In this document: positions 1 through 41,200 of the stretch, piece after piece
Numbering within the stretch: the stretch's first letter is position 1
How the letters are laid out: every line of letters begins with the position of its first letter
Assembly: GCF_041260155.1 (NCBI RefSeq)
Contig: NC_091936.1
Coordinates: 44,490,930-44,554,929, forward strand
Direction of reading: 5' to 3'
DNA: 64,000 nucleotides
From: Ptychodera flava
Lineage: Eukaryota > Hemichordata > Enteropneusta > Ptychoderidae
Position numbers and translations under genes: made by a program
Notes under the pieces: model-generated
Told to the model about the DNA's origin: nothing
The model's input: the letters and a program-made list of their open reading frames with translations, nothing else
Database searches by the model: none

Positions 1-640
1 GAAAATATCATTTTGGAAAGATAAACTTATCATTGCATTTCCCCTTAATGCATCAACAAAACGAAATAATTAGGCAATGCATTAATTTTCAATAGTGACG
101 AACGTGAAATGCGCCTACCATTTTGAGAGTCTCCCTGAGGGAATCCGTTGTATCTTTCTGGTCTAAGTGATAACCTCCTGGGCGAGACTTGACGATATTT
201 CGTTGCCCGGGTTTAACGATGCTTGTGTTCACATCATGTGGATTCTGGTACAGCAGAATCATCTGTGAATTAGAACCATATAGCAGAACATTCTATCGTG
301 ACAGAGTCTTGAATTGCACAGTATATTTCAATTAGTTAAACCCAACACGAGGTCGTTAGTAAAGCTAAGAGAAAAACTGAACGCATATATTAAAGATTAC
401 TTGTACACTGGGTATATTATTATCAAACTGACAGTGACTCTCCCTTTTTCAGTACACCAATCGAAGTCACTATGACATTGTGTGCGGACTCGGAAATGAA
501 TTGTCGCAATGATTTTTTTCTAAAGCTGCCAATTATATCCTAATGGGAGATCTTTCAAATAGAACTTTTGCGCTGCTTCAGCGGTGTTTTCCACATCGTC
601 TCTGATTAATTCGAGGAATGCGTGTTCTTCGTAGGTTTGT

Positions 641-998
641 AAGGTAGAATACGTCTCGGGGACAGATATCTGGACTCTTAAACTTTTCCAATTCTTTACT
701 GATTTACTACTTGTGGGGCTCATTTTGAAGCCCTTTGAATAATAAAAAACTTTCACAGTTTTAGTTTTTTGGAAATCGAAAATTTTATTTTACCCATAGA
801 GTTAACACAGAGATGCATGATTGCCATTTTGAATCTTAAATATCGGTAAATCTAGGTTAATTTGTTTCTCTAGTACCAAAACTTGCACTGTGACCCTCGA
901 TTTTATTCTTGATTTTGAAAGTAAATGGTTGAAAGATTCCTTGAGGAAAATTTGAGCGAAAGTTTAAGTCTTTCACTTTCGAGGCGCATACCACCTTA
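641..998 (-). mobile_element. MITE family A, copy 1
   Basis: About 358 bp with ends AAGGTAGAATACGTCTCG and, inverted, AAGGTGGTATGCGCCTCG, an 18-bp terminal inverted repeat. Its interior (minus strand ATTCAAAATGGC..., AAAATGAGCCCC) is shared with copies at about 21.2-21.45 and 54.53-54.88 kb. Confidence 0.72.
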
Positions 999-1421
999 AC
1001 ATCGATGGTGACCCAACAGATGAAGTAAATATAACAAGAAAAGCGATACATATTTACTTTCGATGAGAGGAACATGTATTAAAACACATGACCAGCTATT
1101 GTCCAGTTCCCTGAATGTGCAAAATACAGAAAAGCAGAATGAACTTAAGTTACCTTATGGTATGTTGGCTCGGAAAGTGACGATAAAAGTCGAGGAAATG
1201 AGTCTGATTTACGACTCATTTCCTCCATGCGTTTACATACAATTACAACAATCTGAGATTATTATTCAATGAGACTCATCATCATAGAAATAAAAGCTAA
1301 AGATATGTAAGAAGTTACAGTGATATGATGCAAGACCAAATGACAAAGTATATTTTATCAGATGCTGCAAGGATGAGGTTAAGTCCACAATGCGCCTTTC
1401 CGTTCGCTGTTTTATACCTAC

Positions 1422-28570
<27,149 letters not shown>

Positions 28571-28649
28571 CGTTGAAAAAGTTTATGACAACTGAAGTTA
28601 AAACGTCGATCAGTTACATATAACTCAGATCTTGTCGCAAAACACTTTG

Positions 28650-28665
28650 ACGTGATTGGCTGAGT
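28650..28665 (-). promoter_or_regulatory. CCAAT-box candidate upstream of the receptor gene
   Basis: On the minus strand an AGCCAATCACG sequence lies about 85-95 nt before the receptor ATG at 28570. Position and orientation fit a CCAAT box, but no transcript start is known. Confidence 0.25.
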
Positions 28666-29893
28666 TATCACGAGAAGCTTGGTTTATTCTGCGTACATTG
28701 GTTTCGCTATTGTGAGTCGCAGGCCAATAAAGTCTATTAAATAATTTCGCCTCATCATTTTACTACAAGATGATGTTTATTTTGTAGAGCAGTTCGTGAC
28801 TTTCTTTCTATCTCTTACTCTGAATGAGCAGCAAACCAACCGTTTCAGATCAACCATATACAATGGGATACATGGGCAAACATTTTCGCTCAAGGCACTG
28901 AAGATCATTAGAAATGTTTTTCGTATTCATCACACTTTTCAAGACGTGCTCTCATGCTCGCTTATGATGCTGCACCAAATTTTGGAAATACAAAAGGCAC
29001 GCATGTGTAGAGACACTCCACGCACATGTCAACCAAAGTGACAGAGGGACCGTGTGTCAACCAGTGTATACTTAAAGCGTGTTTATTGAATGGAATTGCG
29101 TATAAAAGTTTTTTTCTGTAAAGCATACAAAGTTTCAATGATGGAATATCGCAAGTTAACTTACACCATCATGTATTAATTTTGACATATCTCTACATTT
29201 TCATAAAGATAAGTACTATGCCATGGGTATTATGCGTTGTTTATGATTCATTTCATTTCAAACGATCTCCCTATTACGTCTTAAATCACGGGCGTAACAG
29301 TGTCAAACTTTCCTCTGCTCATTAGCGACCCCGGCATTTACATCAAAGCAAAGTTCACCCAAATCATAAATAGTTTTTGTATTTGAAATAACTTTCTCTT
29401 TAATTATTTATTGATCAACATTTTTAAATGCCGGATTTCCCCTAAGAATGACGTTTTTCAATTGATATGGCTGCTGATTTGACGAGCCCCTAGCGGTCTC
29501 TTGAATCCCCTTTGGGTTTCAATGACGTCATATATTCTGAATATTCTCACGCAAGGCAAGGGGCTTGGCTAGGGGGTCGGCCTTCAAACCCCATTGTTAT
29601 GAACTTGAACAAAATTATTAAGAATGTCTAAACGCGTATGCTTAAGTAGGAATGGTATATCCTTTCTTGTGTTTCTGGCGATGATTCTTCATGTGGTAGT
29701 CCTGGAGACATGAAATGAAGGTGACGGTGAAAGGAGTCACGTGAAAGTGTGTGCTGAGGAGCATGTACTGTAGCCGAATGCTCGTGGTGAGGATGTATTT
29801 TGGGTTATCTTCCTTCACTGTCCGATTCAATCTTATTTCAAGGCTTTTTTTTATATCATGCTGAGAGAATTACCGAGTTTTTATTTTTTACTG

Positions 29894-30476
29894 TGACGTA
29901 TAGTTTATAACGTGCAATTTGACGATCAACTCACAACTTGATACCCGTTGGGTATGTCGAGTAGGCATACAACATACCAAATTTAGTGGCTAGGCGCACC
30001 TGGCAGGACGTGGACTTTTTTCAGTAGACGCGTCAAAAAGGTCCGGTGTTAACGGAATGACAATATGAATCCAATTTTTTAAAGTTGTTCTTCTTCATTT
30101 AACGAAAAGGCATATTAAAAACTATTCGGATCTCACAGTTCTGACGTGTGATGGGTAGTCAACGGATGTCAGAAGGTATACGTTGCATAAGAACTTCATA
30201 CAGGAGGTTGTGGTTCGTATAACAATAGTGTTAAAAATGCTGTTAATGTAAGATATTGATTGGTCTGTCCTGGGTTTCTGAAAATGCATTATTTGCGACA
30301 CAACGTTGTCTTCATACCATTATTAACGCCAGTGCGGTGTCGGAACTTTCTGACGCATAGATGTAAAAAGTTCATGTTTTGACGAGTGTGATGAGACCCC
30401 TAAATTTGGTATGTTGGAGGCCGACTTGATACGCAACGCGCAACAAGTTGTGAGTTGCTCGTAAAATTATACGTCA
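29894..30476. mobile_element. MITE with about 80-bp TIRs
   Basis: The ends TGACGTATA (29894) and TATACGTCA (30468-30476) are inverted. The arms share CTCACAACTTG and the inner ACATACCAAATTTAG block as inverted copies. No coding frame inside. Lies upstream of the unknown plus-strand gene. Confidence 0.72.
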
Positions 30477-31808
30477 GCCACATCACATTCGTAAAAACAA
30501 ATACAAATTCCAAATGAAAAGAAGGTCTAGCTCGGCTGGCATTTGGGTAAATTCTGTCTAGTTTTGCTTGGCATCGTCAGCTTCATGTTTTATGTTTTCC
30601 ATGCCTGCGATTTGGTAACAGCTAGCGGATATCACACAATTAAAATTTTCACAATACTCTTACCAAGAGAAATTCATGTCTTGCACAAGTAGAGTACTAT
30701 GTCCGCAATCCCCAAAATAATGTATGCATAATGCGAATGTGTTTACATGCCTGCTATTTGGTGACAGCGGAAATTTTCACAGTAATTTTAATACGCTTAG
30801 GGACTGGACAGAAGTTACGGGGGTGGGCCAGTGTTTTTTTGGGGATGGGTCGCCATTTTTGCCGCAAGCATTTTTGAAGAATCATAACATTTTGTGCAAG
30901 CCTATGTGGGAGGGTCACCTCCTTTTCAAGCATCAGCCATATTGAGAAATTATAAACGTACCCATTTCCCAGCACCCTCCAACATGCACAAGACTCAATC
31001 TAAAGTCCACAGACACGAAAAGTCGTTCGGTTTGCAGCAATCTGCAATGTCCGACATGCCATGTATTACACAATTATTTGGTGTACGCGGAGGGAACCAT
31101 TTGGTACCAGGGTATGTCAGGTGCCGCCAACTAAGCTGTTCGTGCAAAAAGGTGTTCGTGCGCAGTTTTTCAGCGGGCGGGCAATTTTCAAAAGTAATCA
31201 GCGGGCGGGGAGGAAAACTCGATATTTACTGTGAGCGGGGAAGAAATTTCATTATCTTCAGTGGGCGGGGAGGAAATTTTTGACAGTGGGTACGGAAAAT
31301 ACGTAGAGGGAGGGCCGGTTGATAGAACTTGAGGGGAGATTACGAGCCTAACTTAGAGAGGAGCAATGTTCCAAGGTATACTGTTAGCTACTCGCATGGT
31401 TTTGTGTTGATCTGGGTTGCCTAGCGGGCAACGGGGAATTTCAGTAGTGGGGAGAGGGCAGTGGGGAGCTTGAATTGTTGTGGGGAGCGGGCAGACCATA
31501 TATGTTTTTTCCGTCACTGCAATATCTTCTATTGTTGGTCTGTTTTTCTAAAACTATTAAAATGCTAAACTATTTTCTGTTCTCGTTCACCTGCAAGCCC
31601 TAAATTCTATTCTTTACCCCTACTGAAATCAAAGTTCTCCCTTGATAAACATTTTTCTCTGTCGCGACACTGGATCCGGAAACGAACTAAAGCTGAAATC
31701 GAGCCTAACACGCGCTCGGTTTGAAAGACGATTTTGAATCGCGTTCCTTGGCCCAGCAGGGCCTGCTTGTTGCCGTGTAACTGGTAGCTTTCTCGTTGTC
31801 ACTTCCCG

Positions 31809-32247
31809 ATGTTGAGCAGTACTGCGGGTGATGCCAAGGGAGGTGATACTGAGGGACATTCAGATGGAATTGATAGTGCTTCGTCCAGCAGCAATGGCGA
31901 TGGTGCCAACATTGGGGACCATGGTGCCAGCGGCAGCGAAGACGAAACCATGGGTCAACCACACCATCATGACTGTCCAACGGAAACACTGCCGACAAGA
32001 TGGAATATGGCCCATCTAAAACTTTTGAATTTTACAAATGTCAATCTCACTGAGCGGTCGATAGGCATTGACGTCGATAGGGATATCATTAGAGATGTCT
32101 ACTGTAAATGGCTGTTTTCTGATATCGAAGATCTGTGGAAGGCGGCAACTGTAGATCTCGATCCGGACAAAGTACTGGCCGATGGGTTCTTGGCTGCCGC
32201 GCACGGGGAGGCATGTCTACGGCAAAGAGTAGGAAAAGAAATGCAAC
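31809..32247 (+). CDS. Unknown gene, exon 1
   Basis: ATG at 31809 after a CpG-containing leader, a Ser/Gly/Asp-rich stretch, then a segment around R-D-I-I-R-D-V-Y-C-K-W-L-F. I end it at the strong donor gtgagt (phase 1). A weaker donor 24 nt downstream would break the phase with exon 2. Confidence 0.65.
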
Positions 32248-35200
32248 GTGAGTATGATATATCAGAGGTTTGTTATTTATTTAGTATCGATACGTTTGCA
32301 TTTGTGCAGAGGCAGTGTTCAGGGGCAGGCTATAGCCTACTTCACTGGATTCAGGGGTATTTTATGGGTACTTTTGAATTGATCCTGTCAACAGACATGT
32401 GATATTGCACACGCCTGTTGTGAATTTAAATAAAATTCCTACATTTTGTCATGACGCTAAAACGTCTAGACTTATTAGACAGGTTTGGCTACACGTTTTA
32501 CGTGAACTTGAACGCGTAGAATTGACGTTGACGTTGGCGTAAAGTAAACGTTCACGTTCAAAAATCCATGTGGCTACTCGTAACTGTACGCCGTACGGTA
32601 CGTCAGTGCATGGAATTTTTACATCCATGGTCAGTGGCAGTGCTGGCACGGTGGCACTCGGGTCAGGGGTCATCTGTTGTGTTCCGATAGCTCATGACCC
32701 GAGGGCAATCGATACGCCCACGTCCACCTATGGTACCAGGGTTAGCTGTGGACCACAGAACTGCTGCAACTGTTACCATAGGGAATTCAGTCTCCGATGA
32801 TGATGATCAGATGGTGACGATGATGATGATTAAACATTAAAAATGACGGAAAATAAAAATATAATCGGACTCATTTAAGTTGTTGTTGTTGTTATTGTTG
32901 TTGTTGATAGTATTTGATGAAAAGAACAAAGTATGGGTTGCAAATTCAATACAGCCAAACTATACACATGCACTGCAAAATTCAATACAGCCTTTATAGT
33001 ATACTATACACATGCGCTGCAAAATTCAATACAGCCTAACTATACATGTGTGTTGCAGCCTAACTATACTATGCGTTGCAAATTCAATACAGCCTAACTA
33101 TACATGTGCGTTGCAAATTCAATACAGCCTAACTATACATGTGCGTTGTAGCCTAACTATACTATGTGTTGCAATTCAATACAGCCTAACATTACCCAAG
33201 GGTTGTCACTTCATTGCCACACACTTTTTTTCAATCGCCAAAAATGCACCTAGCAAGCATCGAAATCGGTAAAATTCAACGTAGGGTCAAAGCACATTAG
33301 TCCTTCTCAATCATACTCAGACATTTTTACCTCTTACCGATGAAAAGTTGACAAATCGGCAGGTTTTTCAATGCATCTCGTCGTCTCTTGACTCCAGATT
33401 TAAAATACCCCGCGAAAGATCTAGTCACGTGGGTGCATTTCAACACTAATAATCATAGTTTTTCATATTGGTTTTTCAGAAAGTTGGCTCAACATGAAGC
33501 AGTAGTTATCTATTATTACGGTCTAGACAACGTTGCAGAGATATTGATGTCCAGAAATGGCATGATCAGATAAATAGTTACAACAGACTAGCTAGCTATA
33601 CACTGTTTTATCATTTGCTTTGTTGTGAAAATTATTTTCACATTTCCATGAAACCAGTCTTTAAAAATGTATTAAGTATACATCTTTCTGCATGTTGTCA
33701 CATTCACTGAATTTTGAAAGAGGGTGTCATGAGGATCTTGTCAATGAACAGAGATTGTGTATTTTAGATAAAGTTTCAATTGAATATTAATTCCATTTTC
33801 TGCTAGTTTGTCTTATAGGGAATTCAGGACAAAAGTCATACCCAATTACTAATACGTTTTAAATACCAAATATTGATGAATTCATACATATTGTACAAAG
33901 TGAAAAGTCTGATATCATGCGTAATTTATGCAGATTTTTGTTTTATGTTTTCAAGAGACAGTGATAACTCCAACATAGAGTAATAATTTTGCTTGTTTGA
34001 TTGTTTTATTTTAAGTTTCATTGTCCTGTACCTTTGACTGTAGAGTACATGTAGTTATTTTTTGTATGGCAAAATGGGAAGGTGGCTTCAGCGCAAATAA
34101 AGATACCTACCCATTATAAAACAGTTCACTTGATGTACAGGCTGAGTTGACAAGCTGAATACAGGGTGTTATATAATTTTGGGAGTAGTAAAAGAAACCT
34201 AGTAAAAACGCAGAACAAAAAAGTGCAGAAATCATCAAAAGTTACAGCTACACGGGCCTTTTAATGTTAACGAATGTAAAATCACATCAGGTTCATCACA
34301 ACAAAACAGAAGTAAGGTAGCAACATACCTTACAGACACTTTAAGATTTTTATTTTTTCTTTTATATAGAAGTCCCAAACCCCAATAAAGTATATATAGA
34401 AAGCCCTGATATTTGGGGAATATGACCTTGCACGGTACACAGTCATTATTTGCATAATAGTCACATGACAAGCATTTTGCTGAACCTTCCAAAAATCTGT
34501 TTTTCCTCCCTATAGCAAACACGCTGCAAGATTTCCAATTGAAACGCAACTTTTTCTCCAAGTAGCCATTCAAATTATATGGCACGACAATTACAATTCC
34601 TTGAAAAGCACCGTAGTCTAATACCTTCAATAGTGCATAACAAAAAAAAAGCATATAAAGGAAATCCCAGACACTGATTTGAAGGATATATATTATCAAG
34701 GGTTGTCAATGCACAAATTTCAACGCGAAATCTTCCATCTTGTTCATTAAAGGGAGGAAAAACTGATTTTTGGAACGTTCAGCAAAACGCTTGTCATGTG
34801 ACTATTATGCAAATTATGACTGAGTACTGTGCATGGTCTGATTTCCCTATATCAGGGCTTTTAGAAAACATATACTTAATTGGGGTTTGGGGCTTCTATA
34901 ACTGAGAAAAAAATAAAAATCTGAAAGTGTCTATAAGGTATGTCGCTACCTTAAGTTAAATTCATTTAACTTCAACACTGATAACAGTTAGATTGCAATC
35001 ACAATGAAATGAAAACACAACACCATCTTTAGGTTTGACAGTTCTTTCTTCTGTTTCAGGGATTGAAAGTATTTTACTGTAATTACATGTATGTTAATTG
35101 TTATATGCTTTCTTTGAAATGTATTCATCGATTTTTTTTCCATTTTTTCATGTAGATTACCTCGATTGTAAAGAGGACCGATTTTCAGTCTTGCTTTCAG

Positions 35201-38200
35201 AATTTGTCACACATCACAGTTTTTTACACCACACTCGGCAAAAACTTCTCAGTGGAATTCATGTGAGTATATCAGTAAATTATCATTTATTGTCCATAAA
35301 TCAAGTAGGTCTTTTTAGTCATTCTAGACGTTACAGTTCATCTACAGGTCATATTGGATATGCACCTGTCATGTTTGTACTAGATACATGAAAGTACAAT
35401 GTAAGGATTTCAAATGCATATTGGCATAGTGTGTGCCCATCCACCAAAAAACTTTAATTTTACATATGCTAATAAAGAGGGTGGCCTTTGCTTGCAAGTC
35501 ATTTGTAATCAGCCCTTTTCTTACATAATTTGTATTTTGGGGCCAATTTTCCCATTTTTGGTCACAAAATTATTTTCTCCCAAGGTCCTTGTCAGATTGC
35601 TTTTAAAATTATTATGCATGAAACTTAAGCTTGACCTCTGTCAGATTTGTTCAAATTGTGCTGAAATTTACATCTTTCTTGTTTTTTGGGCAATTTTCCC
35701 AAAATCTTCATCTCTGAAACTGCTTGTCTGTGGTTGCTTTGAAACTTTATACAAGTTTCTAGGGGCAACCTTAGTAGAGTGTCTTCAGATTGTGGTGAAC
35801 TTCGCATACTTAGTTTTATGTAATTTTTCCTCTTTGGTCCAAAATAAAATCTCTGAAATTTCTGGTCCATTTGCTTCAAAATTTGACAAAGGTTCTCAGG
35901 GATGATCTGCATCATGTTTGTTCAGACTTTGACAAAACCTGCAATGTTTTATTGAAGACAATTTTTATTGTGTTCGGGCCAAAACAAAATGCCAAATATT
36001 TCATTCATAAATTTGGTGGTCCAATTGTAGAAACTTGAGAGCCACTGCACTGACAATTTCAGCATTGTATATGGTGTGAAGATGCATGCTAAATGGGAAT
36101 TTGTTCTATGAAGATATTATTTACCAAAAGTATAGTAAGGAGTACAGCAAAAGTGTAAACTTGGTGAAAATCTCAATATATGTTGGTGATGATTTGTATA
36201 GAAACACAACCAAAGACCTCAAGTTGTTTTCTTAAATATTACTGCTTGATGAATTACCGAATATTGTGTAAATTAATTCCATGCAATACAATATTAGAAG
36301 AGAACATCTTAACTTTGGTATTGTAGATCGTAACACTAATTTTGATGTATCAGGCTGCATGGTGTTGTATGTATGTGTGTATCCATTGCAACAACAGCCA
36401 AGCATTACATACTTTGCCTTTGTATTTGATTGACAGAACACCAAATGTGTTCAGATGCACTTTACATTTTGAATATTACCAGCTGAGGCCCATAGAAGCT
36501 ATTAATTATTGTACAAACACTCTCTCAGGCCTGCCACATCAGTTTCTGTCCAAATGTGAGCAAAGTGTTATTGATGCTATTTTCACTCAATTCTAGGATT
36601 TCTCAAAACTGAAGACAAAGCAAGACTACAACCATGTATTAACTTTGTGGAGATGGGTTGAAGTCTGTTGTGAACATGGACCAGGCAGAATAAGAGATGA
36701 ACTGTTTAATGATTTGTTAGTGGCAATCGTCAATTCTGCAGGATATGAAAGTGGTTGTCTGGTCCAAGCTAAGTATGTAATGCTTATTAATCAAATGTCA
36801 CTCAAAATGGTCCATCACCCAGGAGATATGCAAATTAACTGCAGAGTACTTTCATTCATTCATCCGATTGAGTTGAAATTTTGATACATCAAATTGCTAT
36901 CTTTACCAATCAGACTTACAGATTCAGGCACATGGTTATGTCAATCATAGTCTTGCACTTAGCTGTCCCATGCCAAAGTAAGTCAAGCATCGAAGGGTAG
37001 CAGAATGTATATGTACACAACGGTATAATAACACTGAAGTCAAAGTTATTAAGGATATGGTCCTACATTTTGAAGTGTCAAATATTCCTTCTTGTCAATT
37101 GTTTTGAACTTTTTTCAAATTTGTTTTTCATGAAGTTGAAGGAAACTCAGACTTGGTGTCAATTTTCAACAAATTGCACAGTGATGAAAGAAAGCAAAGG
37201 ATGGCAGTAGAAGCGAGTCATGCTTCTACCTCCAAGGTTGAATAATCTGATATTACTGTATTCTATGTCAGTTTTCTGTAGATCATACATGTACCCAGTT
37301 ACACTAAGTGTAGCAAGCTTTAAAGGTTTCCACTTTGCAAGTTACAACAACTGAAATGAGTAGTATACCCAGACTTGGGCATAAGACAGGCCGCAACCAT
37401 ACTAAGCTCAACAGTCAGTGGATCACATCACATATACTATGCCTAGGGTTTGGTCTTGGTACCTTGAAAGACAGTTATTTGGAATACATGTAGCTAAAGC
37501 TTACGTGACTTAAAATTTTGTTGGGCATGCCTTCAATTTATCACATCATTCTTTCAAATTTTTTGCAGAAACAATATAATTTTGATCTTGGCCAATTTAT
37601 CTGTTTTAGGTGGGAAATAGTTACAGTCAATAAAGTAATACAAGGGTAATGCAGATTTTATATCCGTCTTGTTTAATGTCTCACTGGTGACGATTCGCTA
37701 CAGTATAACAACTGATAAATCTCTTGTCGTTACAGAGTTAGAAAGTCTTCAATTCAGATATGTGGAAGATCTATCCAAATTCAAAATCACATTGAAGTTC
37801 ATGGTATCCAAGATGCACTGCTTCAAATAATAAGCCTTGACGAGGTAGGTTTCATAGAGTCTGGTGATTTTCTCAGCAATCCTACAAAGCCATTTAGAAT
37901 TCAATGATTTGTTAAGCTGTGCAACATACACCTGTTTATTGCACATGTGACATAGTAGTATGCAATGAACACTTAGTTTTCCCAACATTTATCTTCATTC
38001 ACAAAATCTAAGTGCTGATAATGTTGGTATTATCACATGTCAAAGATGAACAGTTATTTCAGCCATAACATCCTGTGCATTCTCCCAGGTGAACAAAGAA
38101 AAGTGTTTTATTTATGTCATGCATGATTCATAAATCAGGATTGTGATTAAAAGGTGAAGTTTTGGTTAATCATAAATGCATTACTTATTTCTGTTATGGT

Positions 38201-41200
38201 AATGTGCCATGGGTTACTTGTTGTAGAACTCAAGCAGGGTCCAATGTTAGTGAAGTAGATAGTGATAAATAGTTCTGGCAAAATTTTTTGCGATCATGAC
38301 GATGATAAAAAAGATCTTATGCTACATTTAAAACCAAGTTATTTTTCCAAGAGAATGAATTCCTTCTTCGAAATTCATGAATTTTTCAAGCCTTCCTTGA
38401 AAATCTCAGAAAAATTAATTAACTTCTTCCCAGAAACTGTTTGAAAAAGATTAGTTTTCCGTGATTGATCAAAGTTGCCATGCTACAACAAAATCATCAC
38501 AATTGTCATGAAAATATGTTTGCATTATTGGAAGCCGTGATGATGCAATTGTACATTGCTCCTGAACCATGATATATTGTGACCTCAGGAACTCCTGAAA
38601 AAATGCTGAAAATCTGAAAACTCATGGAATTTCTTGTGACTGTGAGTGTAGTAACCCTGTCTAATATTGCTCTGACGTTGTAGTCAACCACCAAATCCAT
38701 AAAACTTGAACTTCAGTGGGTAAAGGACAAGTTGTGCTTTTCATAATTAATGAATGGTGTGGTGTAAGTCAAGATCAGCATGGTTATACATCTTTTTAAC
38801 AATGCTAGAACTGTATTACATACATGCATTGTGTCCCCTCTCCAAGCCGTAAAAAGTTATCATTGATTATGTATATATTTGGCAACATATAAATGTATGA
38901 AATGAACGTTTCATATACAAATTTCAATTCTTTTGAAGTTCGTGAACATTTTCATAGAATATAATATCTTTTAGGTTCAAATAGACACAAGTGTACCCTC
39001 AAACATGCGACACTATTGAATTTTATTTGCATTACCCCTATACTAATATATGTAATATTTTTTGTGCCGAAGCAAGTCTTCATTGGTCAGTCACATTTTA
39101 GTTTGGCAAAGAGGGTGCACTAGTCCACATCCAGTTCCTCTAGAACTTCTGACACAAGCACAGCTACATAATTTGATTCCTAACATATATGTACGTCACT
39201 CACCCTACATTCTCATGATAGTGACAGAATTTATGAAATCTTTTTAGATATTGCCAATTTTTAGTGTAAAGAGAAATGCCTGCAGCCATGTCGTATGCTA
39301 ACATTGTCATCATGAAGAGTTCCAGTGGAGATGGAACTCAAAATATCTAAATATTGACACAAAACATAGTGCTTGGGAACAATTCAAGTGTAAAAATGAT
39401 ATGTTTTGGATACATAGCGGTGGTGAAGGTGTTCTACAGCTTGGTTCTACATTGAGTGAAAAGCATCCATGTGGCAGCTGTCTTGAAGCGTAACACTTGA
39501 TGACTAAAATGACAAGATAAATTAATTTCAACAACACGTAACCTCATTTGTTGTTGCTGTCAGTCATATTAGTATAGAAATAACGGGTGACGCGCTAACC
39601 ATGAACGTTTATTTATGGGCAAGGGCGAGAGGAAAGCCAAAAATTAACGGGTGAGACTTGCTGAGCCCGTTAATTTGGCTTTCCTCGAGTCCGCACCCAT
39701 AATTAAACGTTAATGGCCAGAGCGGAGTCAGTTATTTCCATTATATTATCAACGAACCGGAGAAAACCGTCAAAATTTGCGAAAATTTTTGGAGTGAACG
39801 GCAACTGGGCCCCAGAACTGAGCAATACGCGATGCACTGTCACGCACGCTGTAAAACTTTGGCAAATCCGGAGATATTTTCAGAAAAGAGTATCTCAATT
39901 TGGCCCACAAGTGCTCAATTTTATTTTGTGATTGATTATGATTTACGTTTGAGCTGTAAAGTTACGATACTTTGAGTTGTTAATCTTATTATTCATATTC
40001 ATGGGCATGTAAACAGACTTTTACTGTGTATTTGTGGTCAGTCACATGGTTCAGCTCGACAATCAAAATGCGACAGGCAGGGCATGGTAATGTAATATGA
40101 TATATTTAGTTAACGTAAATTGCCAGAGCTTGTAACTGCTGAGCTTGCATACGGCTTGGTGTAAATGAAAGATACCTGTACCATACATTCTTGGTGGTAC
40201 CAAACGTCACAAGAATCACAGCATACACATAGCTGTACCGAAGTACATACCTGATGACACACTCCATTTAGAAGTTTGATTTCTTTGGCTGCTGGATAAG
40301 GTTCCAATTTCTTTGGCTGCTGGATAAGGTTCCAGTGCATAAGAATTTGCAAGCAATCAGCTGCAGATAGATTCAGCAAAGTGAGTTTGTTTGGACAACA
40401 CTTGATTACCATATTTTAGATCTAGAGTATAATGAACACTCATTAACTGCATCTAAAACACCATGATAGCATTTTGCTAAGTTTGTGTATGTAGGAGTTG
40501 TTACATTATCTGAATTATGACAACAAGTAGGTGTAAATGTGGCTTTGTGAATGAATAAAGTGATAGAAACTACAACTAAAATAAAAATACCTGCCATTGT
40601 GTCGCGATGAATAATCTGAAAGTGTTGGCTGACGGTGGCTAACGTTAACGTCCCACGTCATGAGTTGTTGGCTAAGGCAAAACCAAACAGACTGCAGCCA
40701 TGCATACTGCAAACAAGAACACCAATCAGCTGTGGTCCAGAAGAACAGAATAAAAGAAAAATAGAAACCCAACGACAATACCGCAGCAAATGCAACTAGA
40801 GTCATAGAAATAGACAAACTTCCTACTGATAGATAAGAAAAAGGGTGTAAAAACTTTGAGCTCCAGAAAACAGGACTCGATACAGTACTTATGCATTGGC
40901 TGTTAGTTCAACCAGGACAAGACAAAAAGTCCGTTTCTTACATTTGGAATTATCAACTTAATTCATATCAATTTCATAAATAGTTGATAAATTGTTCATT
41001 GTTCTTTTTTTGCAGGACGTTAGCGATGACCAGCTATCAGATTCAAAGCAGTACATACCACAGCTTGTGTGTCACGCATTGGCCACAGCAATGGACAGTC
41101 CATTTGGAAATAGCTATTACAAGACTATGTACCAGCTGGCATTACATGGCTTGTCCTCTCCAAGGGTTGAAACCAAGCCTGTTGAAATGATCCTTTCACG

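Larger units (their letters stand above)
28571..31808. other. Intergenic region between receptor and unknown gene
   Basis: The two genes diverge from here. It holds the 29.9-30.5 kb MITE and short G-rich GCGGGCGGGGAGGAAA-type repeats at 31.18-31.30 and 31.44-31.49 kb. The last about 150 bp before 31809 are CpG-richer and may contain the promoter of the unknown gene. Confidence 0.5.

Noticed and set aside
520-756. 78-codon minus-strand open frame as the receptor's C-terminal exon
   Set aside because: Its first part lies in MITE family A copy 1. The rest (ending L-G-Y-N-W-Q-L) looks coding, but no acceptor keeps phase 0 with the preceding exon.
30894-31283. 129-codon frame with S-G-R-G-G repeats
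   Set aside because: It arises from short G-rich GCGGGCGGGG repeats; no splice sites or homology.
33468-33573. Exon after a ttttcag acceptor in intron 1 of the unknown gene
   Set aside because: The frame needed to follow exon 1 meets a stop after eight codons, and the open frame has no donor.
37131-37228. Extra exon of the unknown gene (V-E-G-N-S-D-L-V-S-I-F)
   Set aside because: Splice-like borders exist but its phases (1 in, 0 out) fit neither neighbour, while exons 3 and 4 join directly in phase 2.
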